Below, in pieces: positions 36,612 through 47,014 of a DNA stretch of 64,000 nucleotides. The stretch's first letter is position 1. Each line of letters begins with the position of its first letter. The notes below the pieces were generated by a model that saw nothing but the letters and a program-made list of their open reading frames with translations, had not been told where the DNA came from and ran no database searches. The DNA is from Inhella gelatinilytica (GTDB lineage: Bacteria > Pseudomonadota > Gammaproteobacteria > Burkholderiales > Burkholderiaceae_C), in assembly GCF_016093295.1 (NCBI RefSeq), contig NZ_JAEDAL010000002.1, positions 558,001 to 622,000 on the forward strand, read 5' to 3'. Position numbers and translations under genes: made by a program.

Positions 36612-39113
36612 ATGAACACACTGCACTGGGCTTGGCAGCGCATGCTGCGCGATATCCGATCGGGGGTGCTGAGGTTGCTTGCGCTGGGCATGGTGCTGGC
36701 CGTGGCCGCCGTGGCCTCGGTGACCTTGCTCACGGCCCGCATCGACGCCGGGATGGTCCGGGATGCCGCGCAGCTGCTGGGCGGCGATGTGGTGATCGCC
36801 AGTGATCAGCCTGTGCAGCCCGCGTGGCAGACCGAAGCGGCTGGTCTGGGGTTGGGGCAAACGGAGACCCTGGCCTTCCCGTCGATGGCCCGTGCTCGGG
36901 ACGATCAGGGGGGGGCAACGCGTCTGGTGGCCGTGAAGGCGGTGGACCGCCAGTACCCCCTGCGGGGGAGGTTGCGTCTGGTTGACGGACGAACTGTGGG
37001 CGGGCCCGACCCCGGAACGGTCTGGGTGGATCCTGCGGTCCTGGACGCCCTGCAATTGCACGTGGGGGATCGAGTGGGCCTGGGGGACGTCGAGCTTCTC
37101 GTGGCCGGGGTGATCGAGCAGGAACCGGACCGAGGCGCCGGTTTCTTGAACTTTGCCCCCCGGGTGATGATGGCGCGTGCGGACGTGGCCGCTTCGAACC
37201 TGGTTCAGGCCAACAGCCGGGTGGGCTATCGGTGGGCCCTGGTGGCGTCGCTGGATCAAGCGGACACCTTGCGCAGCTGGCAGGCTGAGCTGAAAGCGCG
37301 ATTGGAGCGGGGCGAATGGCGGGGCGCGCGGTTGGAGAATTTGGAAGGCGGACGGCCTGAACTGCAACAGGCGCTGGGTCGCGGCACCCAGTTTTTCGGT
37401 TTGGTGTCGCTGCTCGCCGCCCTGCTGGCGACGCTGGGCGTTGCACTGGCTGCGCGCGAGTACGCCCTGCAACAGGTCAATGAAAGTGCCCTGCTGCGGG
37501 TGCTGGGGCAAAGCAGTCGGACGTTGGCTTGGGCCTACACCCTGGAGTTGCTGCTGGTCGGCACCGCGGCGTGTCTGGTGGGGCTGCTCGCGGGGTGGCT
37601 GGCCCAACAGGGGTTGGTGCTGGCGCTCCGTGGATTGCTTCCAAGCGAGTTGCCGCTGGCGAATTGGCGCAGCGCGTTGTTGCCGATGGGTTTGGGGTTG
37701 ACCGTCCTGCTGGCGTTTGGCTTGCCCCCGGTGTTGCGACTGGCCCGTGTGAGTCCCATGCAAATTTTGCGCCGTGGTCAAGGTTTGCGCACAACGCCGA
37801 CAGCTGTCGGCGTGGCGGTGCTGGGCGGGGCGGGCTTTGTTGGCCTGCTGGCCGCTGTGGCGGGACAGAGAACCGTCGCGCTGGTGATTTTGGGTGGGTT
37901 CGCGATCGCACTGGGCGTGTTCGCAGCGGTGGCTGCGCTGGTGTGGCAGGGACTCAAACGGCTCGCCCGGTCCGCCAGCGGATCGGTCACGCTCCGTCTG
38001 GTCGCCCGGCAGGGGGCGGCCAGACCGGGCATGGCGCTGATGCAAGTGGCCGCATTGGGAACGGGCCTGCTGGCGCTGACGCTATTGGCCACGGTGCGGA
38101 CGAACTTGATGGAAAGTTGGCGGGCCTCGGGTCCGAGTCTGGGGCCGGACCGTTTTGTCATCAATCTCCAGTCGGATCAGTTGCCGGCCTTTCGCCTGGC
38201 GCTGGAGTCGGCCGGTGTGAAACCCATCGACCTGGCGCCGACCTATCGTGGGCGCTTGGTGGCCATCAACGGAAAGGGCGTTTCGGACTGGAGGCTCCCG
38301 AACGAGCGCGGGCGCCGCTTGGCCGAGCGCGAGTTCAACCTGAGTCACGCCGCAGCGGTGCCAGAGCACAACCAGGCCCTCGAGGGGGCCTGGACGGGTG
38401 AGGGTCTCAGTGTGGAGGAGGGGCTTGCCCGGGATTTGGGGCTCAAGGTCGGCGATTGGCTCGCTTTTGACATGGCGGGAGAACGGGTCGAAGCGCAAGT
38501 CATCCAGTTTCGTCGGGTGGAGTGGTCCTCGATGCGGCTGAACTTTTTTGTGCTGTTTCAGCGCAGCCCCCAGCCCGAGCCTCCTACCACCTGGCTCGCG
38601 ACGTTTCGAGCCCCGCCGGACCGCAGCCTGGATCGGCAGCTGGTGGCGGCATTCCCGAACCTGACGGTGGTGGATGTGTCGGCCCAGCTGGCCCAAGTCC
38701 AGACCGTGTTGGACCAAGTGACCTTGGCCATTGAAGGCCTGAGCTTGTTTACCCTCGCGGCAGGGGCGACGGTTTTGGTCGGGGCGCTGCGCGCCACGCG
38801 CGAGGCGAGGGTTCGGGACTTCGCCTTGATGCGTGCCATGGGCGCCAGCAATCGGCTCCTGCAGCGGGTTCAGCGGTTCGAATTGTTGGGGCTTGGGACG
38901 CTGGCTGGGGCGCTCGCGGGGGCGCTTTCGCTGGGGGTGAGCGCGGTACTGGCGACGACGGTCCTGGAGTTGAACTGGCGGCCCCAGTTGTGGATTCCTG
39001 TGGCCACTGCGGGGGCCGGCGCGCTGTTGGCCTGGGGGGTGGGCAGCTGGACGCTGCGCAGTGTTTTGCAGCGCCCTGTGGTCACCACGCTGCGCGCAGC
39101 GACGGTGGAGTGA
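36612..39113 (+). CDS. FtsX-like ABC transporter permease (YbbP family)
   Basis: 833 residues from ATG 36612. The N-terminal membrane segment (LLALGMVLAVAAVASVTLLT) is followed by a periplasmic domain with GGDVVIASD. Two FtsX permease modules follow (about 245-480 and 700-830), giving roughly ten spans in total, with ATREARVRDFALMRAMGASNRLL in the last module. The large single-chain form matches E. coli YbbP (COG3127), which works with ATPase YbbA in a MacB-like envelope system. The expected ATPase gene is not adjacent, which is unusual. The substrate is unknown. Confidence 0.88.
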   Translation: MNTLHWAWQRMLRDIRSGVLRLLALGMVLAVAAVASVTLLTARIDAGMVRDAAQLLGGDVVIASDQPVQPAWQTEAAGLGLGQTETLAFPSMARARDDQGGATRLVAVKAVDRQYPLRGRLRLVDGRTVGGPDPGTVWVDPAVLDALQLHVGDRVGLGDVELLVAGVIEQEPDRGAGFLNFAPRVMMARADVAASNLVQANSRVGYRWALVASLDQADTLRSWQAELKARLERGEWRGARLENLEGGRPELQQALGRGTQFFGLVSLLAALLATLGVALAAREYALQQVNESALLRVLGQSSRTLAWAYTLELLLVGTAACLVGLLAGWLAQQGLVLALRGLLPSELPLANWRSALLPMGLGLTVLLAFGLPPVLRLARVSPMQILRRGQGLRTTPTAVGVAVLGGAGFVGLLAAVAGQRTVALVILGGFAIALGVFAAVAALVWQGLKRLARSASGSVTLRLVARQGAARPGMALMQVAALGTGLLALTLLATVRTNLMESWRASGPSLGPDRFVINLQSDQLPAFRLALESAGVKPIDLAPTYRGRLVAINGKGVSDWRLPNERGRRLAEREFNLSHAAAVPEHNQALEGAWTGEGLSVEEGLARDLGLKVGDWLAFDMAGERVEAQVIQFRRVEWSSMRLNFFVLFQRSPQPEPPTTWLATFRAPPDRSLDRQLVAAFPNLTVVDVSAQLAQVQTVLDQVTLAIEGLSLFTLAAGATVLVGALRATREARVRDFALMRAMGASNRLLQRVQRFELLGLGTLAGALAGALSLGVSAVLATTVLELNWRPQLWIPVATAGAGALLAWGVGSWTLRSVLQRPVVTTLRAATVE

Positions 39114-39131
39114 CCGACCGCGAGCGTCTGG

Positions 39132-40943
39132 CTAGCGGTGGCGTTGGCCCACCTTAAAAACGGAAATGATTTCGCTCAAGCGGTGGGCTTGCTCTTTCAG
39201 GCTTTCCGCCGCTGCGGCCGACTCCTCGACCAACGCGGCGTTTTGCTGCGTGGCTTGGTCCAGTTGCACCATGGTGGTGTTGACGCTGGCGATGCCGTGA
39301 CTTTGCTCCCCCGCTGCGGCGGTAATTTCTCCAATGATGTCGGACACCCGCTGCACGCCGGAGACGATTTCCTCCATCGTCACGCCGGCCTCCTGAACCA
39401 GTTTGGAGCCCGCCTCGACCCGCTCGACACTGGCGCCTATCAAACTCTTGATTTCTTTGGCGGCTTCGGCAGAGCGGCCGGCCAGCGACCGCACTTCGCC
39501 GGCCACAACTGCAAAGCCGCGACCCTGCTCACCGGCTCGGGCGGCTTCGACCGCCGCATTGAGCGCCAAGATGTTGGTTTGGAAGGCGATGCCGTCGATC
39601 ACGCCAATGATGTCGTGAATCTTGCGGGAACTGGTGTGGATGTCGTCCATGGTGGCGACCACCTGATTCACGACAGCGCCTCCCTTTTGAGCCGAGGTGG
39701 CCGCGGCACTGGCCAGCTGATTGGCCGTGGTGGCCGCGTCGGCCGTGTGTCGCACGGCGGCGGTCAGGCCATCCATGGACGAGGTGGCTTGCTGCAAATT
39801 CGAGGCCGTTTGTTCCGTGCGCCGCGACAGGTCCTGCGCGCCGGTGGCAATTTCGCTGGAGGCCACGCCCATTGACCCCGTGGCGCTGTGAACGTCCTGC
39901 AGGATGCCTTGAAGCTTGCCCACGAAGTCGTTGAAGCCTTGCGCAATGTGGGCCACTTCATCGTTGCCGCTGTCCGGCAGTCGACGGGTCAAATCTCCAC
40001 CCCCAGCGGAGATGTCTTGCATGGCATCCCGCACCCGCTCGAGGCCCGTAAACAGACGGCGCACGACGCTGGCAATGAGGAAACCGGCCAACGCAATCAT
40101 CACCACGGCCACGCCGATGGCCTTCCACAGCAGCGAGCGCAGCGGCGCCAAGGCTTCAGACGCATCGGCTGCCACAACCAGCGTCCACGGGGTCCCTGCA
40201 ACCGGGGCGCTGCGAAACAACAGGGACTGATCTGCGCTGTGAGCTTCTAACCAACCCTGGTCGGCCCCTGCAGCTTTCAAGCCCGCGACGGTCAGCTCGG
40301 GCGCCACATTCGTCGCAGGTTGAAGAATCACTTTGGGATTGGCATGCGCCATGACCCGCCCGTCAGCTGCGACCAAGAAAGCGAAGCCAGACGGCGTGGG
40401 TCGAATGCCTTTGAGAATGGACACCACACCCGTCATGAATACATCGGACGCGATGACGGCCTTGGTTTCGGTGCCTTCTTTGACCGCGTAGGCGAAGGTG
40501 ACGACGGGCTGCTGGGTGGCGGTATCCAGGTAGGGCTCGGTGAGGACCACCTCCGAAGCGGCGGCGGCGAGCTTGTACCAGGGGCGGGCGGTCGGGTCGA
40601 AATCGGCGGGCAGGTTTTCGTCCTTGTGCATCAGCATGCGCTTATCGGCGTGGCCGATGTAGGCGAAGTCCAAGCTGCCGGAGATGGCGGCCTGAACCAA
40701 GGGCGGGCGAGGGTTCTCTAAAGCCACCGCGGGCTGAAGTGACTTCAAGATATTGCCCTGCACCGTGGCCCAGCCGCCGATGGATTGGGCTTGCCCCCGA
40801 GCCACTTCATTCAGCCGCGCCAGGGTTTGGGCCTGCACATGGCTGCGGGCATCAAAGTAGCTGGCCAACGTGGCAGCCAAGAGGGCCAACAGCACGACAC
40901 CGGTACACAAGGCGAGCAAACGCTTCTGCAAACTGGACTGCAT
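39132..40943 (-). CDS. methyl-accepting chemotaxis protein with dCache_1 sensor, probably amino-acid sensing
   Basis: 603 residues: TM1 (about 8-28), a dCache_1 periplasmic domain to about 275, TM2 (about 280-300), HAMP and the signalling hairpin with [19 protein letters not shown]. The membrane-distal module contains Arg120, Trp122, Tyr123, Tyr138, Asp140 and Asp167. Their spacing (2, 1, 15, 2, 27) is the same as the amino-acid-binding R126/W128/Y129/Y144/D146/D173 set of Pseudomonas PctA as I remember it. The position of PctA Tyr121 is Phe here. The ligand is therefore probably an L-amino acid. There is no CheR pentapeptide. Confidence 0.93.
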   Translation of the reverse strand: MQSSLQKRLLALCTGVVLLALLAATLASYFDARSHVQAQTLARLNEVARGQAQSIGGWATVQGNILKSLQPAVALENPRPPLVQAAISGSLDFAYIGHADKRMLMHKDENLPADFDPTARPWYKLAAAASEVVLTEPYLDTATQQPVVTFAYAVKEGTETKAVIASDVFMTGVVSILKGIRPTPSGFAFLVAADGRVMAHANPKVILQPATNVAPELTVAGLKAAGADQGWLEAHSADQSLLFRSAPVAGTPWTLVVAADASEALAPLRSLLWKAIGVAVVMIALAGFLIASVVRRLFTGLERVRDAMQDISAGGGDLTRRLPDSGNDEVAHIAQGFNDFVGKLQGILQDVHSATGSMGVASSEIATGAQDLSRRTEQTASNLQQATSSMDGLTAAVRHTADAATTANQLASAAATSAQKGGAVVNQVVATMDDIHTSSRKIHDIIGVIDGIAFQTNILALNAAVEAARAGEQGRGFAVVAGEVRSLAGRSAEAAKEIKSLIGASVERVEAGSKLVQEAGVTMEEIVSGVQRVSDIIGEITAAAGEQSHGIASVNTTMVQLDQATQQNAALVEESAAAAESLKEQAHRLSEIISVFKVGQRHR

Positions 40944-40993
40944 CGAGAGTCTCCTGGCGTGCCGTTCACGCCCTGGGTTGGGGTGCTGGCGAC

Positions 40994-43180
40994 TTAGAAG
41001 GTCTCCCAGTCGTCATCCGCAGGCGGTGGGGCCGGCCTGGCGGCCGGAGCGGGGGGGGGCTTGGGCGCAGCGGCCTTCGGCGCAGCGGCGGGACGAAGGG
41101 TGGGTGCGGGGGAGGGGGGGCGGGGGCTTGTGGCGCTGCCCGCCCCCGGGGTGGACTTGGGCGCCGGGGTGCGGGCCTTGGTCATTGCAGGGGGTTTGAG
41201 CGAGGGCGAGGGCGCCTTGATTGGGGAGGTACCCACGCCCTTGCTCATCCCGGGCGAATCGGTGCCCGTCCGGAAGATGGCAATGGCCTCCACCAAGCGT
41301 TGGGCCTGATCGCGCAGGCTTTCGGCGGCCGCAGCAGACTCCTCCACCAGGGCTGCGTTTTGCTGCGTCATCTGATCCAGTTGCACCACGGATTGATTGA
41401 CCTGCGAAATGCCGTCGCTTTGTTCTGTGGAGGCGGCGGCAATATCGCCAATGATGTCCGAGACCCGCTGCACGCCAGAGACGATGTCATTCATGGCGGA
41501 ACCGGCGTCTTGAACCAGCCGAGCCCCGGTTTCGACCTTTTCAACGCTGGTGTTAATCAGCGTCTTGATCTCTTTGGCGGCTTCGGCGCTGCGGCCGGCC
41601 AGGGTTCGGACCTCGCCAGCCACCACCGCAAAGCCCCGCCCTTGTTCGCCGGCGCGTGCGGCTTCGACCGCTGCGTTCAGCGCCAGGATGTTGGTTTGGA
41701 AGGCAATGCCGTCAATCACGCCAATGATGTCGCTGATCTTGCGCGAGCTGGCGCTGATTTCGTCCATGGTTTGCACCACCTGCCCCACCACCGACCCGCC
41801 CCGGGCGGCTGCGGTCGAGGTGTCGCTCACCAACTGTTGGGCCACCCGCGCCGAATCGGCGGTTTGCCGCACGGTGCCGGTCAGGTGCTCCATGGAACCG
41901 GCGGCCGCCTGCAGATTGGACGCGGTCTGTTCCGTGCGTTGGCTCAAGTCTTGGTTGCCGGTTGCGATTTCACGGCTGGCCACGCCGATGGAGTCGACTG
42001 AGTGGCGCACCGTGCCGATCGTGTTGGCCAGATGGGCGCGCATGGATTCAGTGTCTCGAATGAGCTGCCCGATTTCATCTTGACGGGAGCTGGTGACGGA
42101 CTGAGACAGGTCGCCGTTGGAAACGGCGTCCATGGCGGCTGAGAGCTTGGCCATGGGCTGGGCCACCCAGCGGCTGACGAGCCAGAACAGGCCAAATCCG
42201 AGCGCGAGCGTGGCCGCCACCAAAAGTCCCCAGAACGGCAACAGGATGGACCAGTTCTGGGCCATGGCTTCGCTGCGTTTGACTTGGGCGACGACCAAGA
42301 CGCCCGCGGCCTTGCTGGCGTGGGCAACGCCGAAATACCCGCCGCCGCCATGCCCCAGCATCTCGGGCAAATCATCAATAACGGTTTGGTGAGCCTCGGG
42401 GTCGATGGCTGCCAACGCCTTGGCCAGCGCGGGTGACACGTCGGCCACTTTCTTGCCGCGGGCTGTCGGGTGCGCGTAGAAGCGGGAATTGGCGGCATCC
42501 TGTGCGTTTTGTACGACCGCCACACCGCCGCTGTCGAAGAAGTGAATGTCTTTGACCATCTGGCCCAGGGCGTTGTTGAAAACGTCCAAATCAAACCCGA
42601 CCGACAGGATGCCGATGACCTTGCCGTCTTCACCCTTGAGCGGCTCGTAGTGCACCATGAAGGCCCGGTCTTGCAGAAGTTCTGGTGCGGAATAGGCTTG
42701 ACCCGCGAGCGCCGCTGCGCGGGCAGGGTGGGTTCCCAGGGCGCCGCCCAGTTCGCGTCCGCCGTCGGCCTTCTTGACCGAGGTCGTGATGCGAACGAAG
42801 TCATCCCCCTTGCGCACAAAGCCCTGCGCAACACCCCCTGTGGTGTTGGCAAATTTGTCCACCGCGCTGTAGTTCTCGTTCAGCTTGGGACCCCAATCGC
42901 GCAGTTCGCCCGTCTCTTCATTGAGCTGGAACTGCGGCCCGAATTCCTGACGGAATGAGCCATAGCTGCGCTTGACCAAGGCCCGGGCGGTGTCGTTGAT
43001 GGCCGTGATGGTGTCTTCCATGGCCTGACCGCGATCGGACGCCCAGGTTTCGACGGCGCGGTTGGCATTGCGCATCAGCAGCAAGCTGAGCAGCACACTG
43101 GTCAAGAACAACACGGCGGCAACCGCACCGATGCCAATGAGGGTGACGCGTCGTGCGAGGGTGGATTGGGTGTTTGCCAT
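40994..43180 (-). CDS. methyl-accepting chemotaxis protein with Cache_3/Cache_2 sensor and DWETF tail
   Basis: 728 residues: TM1 (about 13-36), a large periplasmic Cache_3-Cache_2-type domain (about 40-330), TM2 near 332-355, HAMP, and a full signalling domain ([19 protein letters not shown]). A low-complexity Pro/Ala/Lys tail of about 90 residues ends in DDDWETF. The last five residues match the NWETF-type docking pentapeptide for CheR/CheB, here on a long flexible tether. It is the only receptor in the window with such a tail. The start codon lies nine bases after the U-run of a strong terminator, and no Shine-Dalgarno is visible. Confidence 0.93.
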   Translation of the reverse strand: MANTQSTLARRVTLIGIGAVAAVLFLTSVLLSLLLMRNANRAVETWASDRGQAMEDTITAINDTARALVKRSYGSFRQEFGPQFQLNEETGELRDWGPKLNENYSAVDKFANTTGGVAQGFVRKGDDFVRITTSVKKADGGRELGGALGTHPARAAALAGQAYSAPELLQDRAFMVHYEPLKGEDGKVIGILSVGFDLDVFNNALGQMVKDIHFFDSGGVAVVQNAQDAANSRFYAHPTARGKKVADVSPALAKALAAIDPEAHQTVIDDLPEMLGHGGGGYFGVAHASKAAGVLVVAQVKRSEAMAQNWSILLPFWGLLVAATLALGFGLFWLVSRWVAQPMAKLSAAMDAVSNGDLSQSVTSSRQDEIGQLIRDTESMRAHLANTIGTVRHSVDSIGVASREIATGNQDLSQRTEQTASNLQAAAGSMEHLTGTVRQTADSARVAQQLVSDTSTAAARGGSVVGQVVQTMDEISASSRKISDIIGVIDGIAFQTNILALNAAVEAARAGEQGRGFAVVAGEVRTLAGRSAEAAKEIKTLINTSVEKVETGARLVQDAGSAMNDIVSGVQRVSDIIGDIAAASTEQSDGISQVNQSVVQLDQMTQQNAALVEESAAAAESLRDQAQRLVEAIAIFRTGTDSPGMSKGVGTSPIKAPSPSLKPPAMTKARTPAPKSTPGAGSATSPRPPSPAPTLRPAAAPKAAAPKPPPAPAARPAPPPADDDWETF

Positions 43181-43188
43181 ACAGATCT

Positions 43189-43214
43189 AAAAAATCGGGG
43201 GCCCCAAGGCCCCC
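43189..43214 (-). terminator. intrinsic terminator after cheW
   Basis: On the minus strand GGGGGCC-TTGG-GGCCCCC forms a perfect 7-bp GC stem with a 4-base loop (43214-43197), followed by GATTTTTT (T-run 43194-43189). It lies 33 bases after the cheW stop and immediately before the next receptor gene. This is the best intrinsic terminator in the window. Confidence 0.85.
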
Positions 43215-43246
43215 ATATTCACTCCATGTGGAGATGGAGGCAAGTG

Positions 43247-43759
43247 TCAGGCGATGCTTTCCATCAGGCCCATGTCGGCGCTGCTCATCAAACCCTCGAT
43301 GTCCATCAAGATCAGCATGCGATCGGTCACCGTGGCGATGCCGGTGATGTAGCTGGTGTTGACGGCGGCCGCCGTCATTTCGGGGGCGGGCCGTATCTGA
43401 TCGCGGCTCAGTTCGAGCACATCGGACACCGAGTCCACCACCGCGCCCACCACCCGATTGCGCACATTCAGCACGATGACCACCGTGAACGCATTGACCT
43501 CGGCGCTGGCGCAATGCAGCTTGACGCGCAAGTCCACGATGGGAACGATGACCCCGCGCAGATTCACCACGCCCTTGATGAAATCGGGGGCGTTGGCGAT
43601 CCGCGTGGGCTGTTCGTACGAACGGATTTCCTGAACCTTCAGGATGTCCATACCGTACTCTTCGGTACCCAGCCGGAAGGTGAGGTACTCACCGGTTGCG
43701 GCGAGGCGCGACTGTGCCGGTGCCGTCATGGCGTTGGCGGGAGCTTGCATCAAATTCAT
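43247..43759 (-). CDS. cheW: chemotaxis coupling protein CheW
   Basis: 170 residues with the CheW SH3-like fold: [69 protein letters not shown] and [20 protein letters not shown]. It links chemoreceptors to CheA at the inner-membrane arrays. A short Ala/Pro-rich N-terminal extension of about 20 residues precedes the domain. It is the last gene of cheZ-cheY-cheA-cheW, followed by a strong terminator. Confidence 0.96.
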   Translation of the reverse strand: MNLMQAPANAMTAPAQSRLAATGEYLTFRLGTEEYGMDILKVQEIRSYEQPTRIANAPDFIKGVVNLRGVIVPIVDLRVKLHCASAEVNAFTVVIVLNVRNRVVGAVVDSVSDVLELSRDQIRPAPEMTAAAVNTSYITGIATVTDRMLILMDIEGLMSSADMGLMESIA

Positions 43760-43781
43760 GGGGCACCCTGAGGGTTTGAGA

Positions 43782-45932
43782 TTAGTGACGTGACTTGCGA
43801 ACCAGGGCGCCGATGTCCAGGATCAAGGCCACTCGGCCATCCCCCATGATGGTGGCGCCCGAGACGTCGTGAACCTTGCGGTAGTTGGCCTCCAGGTTTT
43901 TCACCACGACCTGCTGCTGACCCAGCAACTCGTCCACCAGCAGGGCCACACGCCCCCCTTCGGCTTCGACCACGACCATGATGGTGGAAACATGCTCGAA
44001 GTCAAAGCGTGGAACGTCGAACACCTTCTCAAGTTCAATCACCGGCATGAACTCGTCCCGCACCTCGACCACGCGGCCAGAACCGGCCACTGTCTTGATG
44101 GTGTCGGCCTTGACTTGGAAGCTTTCGACAACCGAGGACAGCGGCAAGATGTATACCTCGTCTCCCACCCCCACGCTCATGCCGTCCATGATGGCCAAGG
44201 TCAGAGGCAGGCGCACCGAGACTTTCATCCCGTAGCCCTCGGCCGAGTCGATTTCGACATGCCCTCCCAGGGAGGTGATGTTCTTTTTCACCACATCCAT
44301 GCCCACGCCTCGACCGGACACATCCGTGACTTGATCGGCCGTTGAAAAACCAGGCGCGAAGATGAGATTCCAGACGTCGGAATCGCTCATGCCCTCGTGC
44401 GCATCAATGCCCTTTTCCTGGGCTTTGCTGATCAGCTTCTGGCGGTTTAACCCCCGCCCATCATCGCGAACCTCGATGACGATGCTGCCGCCTTGGTGGC
44501 TGGCCACCAGGGTGATCGTGCCGTGTTCGGGCTTGCCTTTGGCCAGACGGTCCGCAGGCGATTCAATGCCGTGATCGCAACTGTTGCGCACCAAGTGGGT
44601 CAGCGGGTCGGTGATCTTCTCGACCAGGCTCTTGTCCAACTCGGTGGCTTCCCCTTGGGTGACCAGTTCCACTTTCTTGCCCAGCTTGGCGGCGAGGTCC
44701 CGCAGCATGCGGGGGAAACGGTTGAACACGACCGACATGGGAATCATGCGGATCGACATCACCGCTTCTTGGAGGTCGCGGGTGTTGCGCTCCAAGTCGG
44801 CCAGGCCCGAGGTGAGCTGCTGGTATAGCCCCGGGTCCACGTTGCGGCTGTTTTGCGCCAGCATGGCTTGGGTGATCACCAACTCACCCACCAGGTTGAT
44901 GAGCTGGTCCACCTTTTCGATCGAGACCCGCAGCGTGCTTTGGTCGGTGCCGCCCGCGGCAGGCTTGGGGGCTGCGGCGGCGGGTTTGGCCGTCGGAACC
45001 ACGGCCGTTGCTGGCTTGGCGGCTTCTGCTGCGGGGGCGGCCGCGGCTGCCGGGGCGGCCACTTCGGGCGCGCCCGGGGCATCGTCGAAAAATCCGTAGC
45101 CCAGATCTTCTTGCTTTTGCGGCTTTTCTTCTTTGGGCGCCCCCGGCGCCCCCGAATAAAAGCCGTAGCCGGGACCGATGGGACTCAACTTCACCTGTTC
45201 GCGCGCTACGTGGAAGGTGAACAGGTCCAGCAATTCGTTGTCGCTGCTGGTCGTGGTGACCTTGAAGCGTCGCATGCCGTCGGCGGCCTGACCGCCATCG
45301 AGCATTTCGATGGTCCCGAGGTCCGTGATTTCTTTGAACAACTCGACCAGGTTGTCGGCCTGAGCGGGATTGCTCAGCGGACCGACCACCAATTCCAGCT
45401 GTCTCGGGCCTCCCGCCGTCGGGGCCGCCGCGGGGGTGGGCGCGGCGGCCGGAGCCGCGGCAGGCGCTGCCCGGGGTGCGGGGGCGGGGGCCGCGCCGCC
45501 TTCCAATGTGCCCCCGTCGACCAGAGTGCGAATGGACGCGACGAGCCCCTCGCTTTCGACCGGCTCGCTGCTCGTGCCCGCATGACGGCCGAGCAGGCCC
45601 CGCAGGGCGTCACCCGACTGCAGCAGGATGTCCACCATCTGGGTGGTGGGCTGCAACTCATGGCGCCGCAGTTTGTCCAGCAGCGTCTCCATGATGTGGG
45701 TGAGCTCCGCCACATCCGAAAAACCAAAGGTGGCAGCACCGCCTTTGATGGAGTGCGCACAGCGGAAGATGGCGTTGAGTTCTTCGTCATCGGCCGCTTC
45801 GACATTCACATTGAGCAGCAATTGCTCCATGTTGTCGAGGTTCTCGCCCGCCTCTTCAAAGAAGACTTGGTAGAACTGGCTGAGGTCAATGCCTGCGCCG
45901 AGGTTGGCACCTTCGTTGGTCATTTCACCCAT
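43782..45932 (-). CDS. cheA: chemotaxis sensor kinase CheA
   Basis: 716 residues in the standard five-domain order. P1 HPt carries His60 in [18 protein letters not shown]2-like CheY-binding module (about 180-240) is flanked by Ala/Pro-rich linkers. P3 dimerisation starts near [20 protein letters not shown]. The P4 ATPase carries [12 protein letters not shown] (N box) and [13 protein letters not shown]. The P5 CheW-like domain is at the C-terminus ([15 protein letters not shown] to [11 protein letters not shown]). ATG 45932 has GGGAG at a good distance. It phosphorylates CheY in response to receptors. Confidence 0.97.
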   Translation of the reverse strand: MGEMTNEGANLGAGIDLSQFYQVFFEEAGENLDNMEQLLLNVNVEAADDEELNAIFRCAHSIKGGAATFGFSDVAELTHIMETLLDKLRRHELQPTTQMVDILLQSGDALRGLLGRHAGTSSEPVESEGLVASIRTLVDGGTLEGGAAPAPAPRAAPAAAPAAAPTPAAAPTAGGPRQLELVVGPLSNPAQADNLVELFKEITDLGTIEMLDGGQAADGMRRFKVTTTSSDNELLDLFTFHVAREQVKLSPIGPGYGFYSGAPGAPKEEKPQKQEDLGYGFFDDAPGAPEVAAPAAAAAPAAEAAKPATAVVPTAKPAAAAPKPAAGGTDQSTLRVSIEKVDQLINLVGELVITQAMLAQNSRNVDPGLYQQLTSGLADLERNTRDLQEAVMSIRMIPMSVVFNRFPRMLRDLAAKLGKKVELVTQGEATELDKSLVEKITDPLTHLVRNSCDHGIESPADRLAKGKPEHGTITLVASHQGGSIVIEVRDDGRGLNRQKLISKAQEKGIDAHEGMSDSDVWNLIFAPGFSTADQVTDVSGRGVGMDVVKKNITSLGGHVEIDSAEGYGMKVSVRLPLTLAIMDGMSVGVGDEVYILPLSSVVESFQVKADTIKTVAGSGRVVEVRDEFMPVIELEKVFDVPRFDFEHVSTIMVVVEAEGGRVALLVDELLGQQQVVVKNLEANYRKVHDVSGATIMGDGRVALILDIGALVRKSRH

Positions 45933-45955
45933 GGAGGCTCCCGGTCACACGTCGA

Positions 45956-46318
45956 TTAGCGAATCACTTTACCGATCACTTCGATCAGCTTGGCGGGATC
46001 GAAGGGCTTGACCAACCAGCCTGTTGCGCCGGCGGCACGGCCGGCTTGTTTCATGGCGTCGCTGGATTCGGTGGTCAGGATCAGGATGGGCGTGGTCTTG
46101 AATTTGGGGTTTTCGCGCAACTTCTTGACCAAACTGATGCCATCCATGCGCGGCATGTTTTGGTCCGTCAGCACCAAGTCGAAATCTCGTTGGGAGGCCT
46201 TTTCCCAGGCGTCTTGACCGTCGACAGCTTCCACCACGTTGAAGCCAGCGTTCTTCAGGGTGAAGGCGACCATCTGGCGCATCGAGGCGGAATCGTCCAC
46301 CGCAAGGATTGAGTGCAT
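45956..46318 (-). CDS. cheY: chemotaxis response regulator CheY
   Basis: 120 residues, a stand-alone receiver starting MHSILAVDDSASMRQMV. I chose ATG 46318; the longer frame adds only an untypical N-terminus inside cheZ. Phospho-acceptor Asp52 is in LVLTDQNMPRMDG, with the conserved Thr (ILTTES) and Lys (LVKPFDP). Phospho-CheY binds FliM, which is encoded downstream in the window, to change motor rotation. It lies in an operon between cheZ and cheA. Confidence 0.95.
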   Translation of the reverse strand: MHSILAVDDSASMRQMVAFTLKNAGFNVVEAVDGQDAWEKASQRDFDLVLTDQNMPRMDGISLVKKLRENPKFKTTPILILTTESSDAMKQAGRAAGATGWLVKPFDPAKLIEVIGKVIR

Positions 46319-46343
46319 CGTGTGCTCTCCGTTTTCTACAGAC

Positions 46344-46838
46344 TTAGAACAATTCGACGGAGCCGGCATCGACTTCGTCTTGGGTTACGGGGTTCGGGCG
46401 GTTGGGGGCTTCGATTACCAAAGCTTCGCCGTCCTCATCATCGGTGCCAAAGGCTTCACGGGCCAGTTTGTCAGCGCAGGCCCGAAGACGCTGACTGGTG
46501 TGAGCGATCAGCTGCGTTGACATGTCTTGGAACTGCAAAGCGGTTACGGCACCCGCTACATATTGAAGCGCTTGGGCGAATTCTCCGGGCGATAAGGGCT
46601 GGCCCTGGGACACACGCTGTGCCAACGATTGGATTTCTCCCGATGCGCCAAAGAAATTCACGGAGAGCGCCTCGCCAGCGTCATCCAGCAGACGCTGCAA
46701 GCGCTCCAGATCATTGGTGACGGACATCAGGTGATCCTGGATTTCAGCCGCAGCCAGCAGCGTGAAGCGGGCCTCGCCGGCGGACGCGCCAAACGCTTCT
46801 GCATCGAGCGGGGCGTCCGATGGATCGTTTCCCTGCAT
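46344..46838 (-). CDS. cheZ: CheY-P phosphatase CheZ (short form)
   Basis: 164 residues from ATG 46838, which is preceded by GGAGG; a longer frame to 46883 has a poorer site. The catalytic-type segment is LQFQDMSTQLIAHTSQRL, retaining Asp and Gln at the spacing of E. coli CheZ Asp143 and Gln147. The extreme C-terminus VTQDEVDAGSVELF is the amphipathic CheY-binding helix. It is about 50 residues shorter than the enteric protein. It dephosphorylates CheY-P. It lies first in the che operon. Confidence 0.88.
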   Translation of the reverse strand: MQGNDPSDAPLDAEAFGASAGEARFTLLAAAEIQDHLMSVTNDLERLQRLLDDAGEALSVNFFGASGEIQSLAQRVSQGQPLSPGEFAQALQYVAGAVTALQFQDMSTQLIAHTSQRLRACADKLAREAFGTDDEDGEALVIEAPNRPNPVTQDEVDAGSVELF

Positions 46839-47014
46839 GGGGCCTCCAGTGGAGCGGTTAAACACGACCGCAGAGCGGTTCACTGAAGGCTAGCCTACTC
46901 GAAGCCGCGCGGACATTCACCGTTTCTTGCCTAGGGTAATCCCTTTTGGCTGCGCCAGATACCACAGGCACTTTGCCGGGTGTCGCAAAAGGGTTGCCGC
47001 GGCATACTCGGCCG

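Noticed and set aside
36531-38045. Minus-strand open frame of 504 codons opposite the YbbP-like permease
   Set aside because: Low-complexity His/Gln/Arg sequence typical of a shadow of a hydrophobic gene; no start signal.
41051-41059. G9 tract in the chemoreceptor C-terminal tail as a phase-variation site
   Set aside because: It lies in low-complexity Pro/Ala tail sequence of generally high GC and is shorter than the fliH tract; noted but not listed as a separate finding.
46900-47014. Possible sigma-28 or sigma-54 promoter between cheZ and the receiver-kinase gene
   Set aside because: GCCGATGG near the kinase start lacks TAAA at 15 bases, and GGCAC...TTGC elements have wrong spacing.
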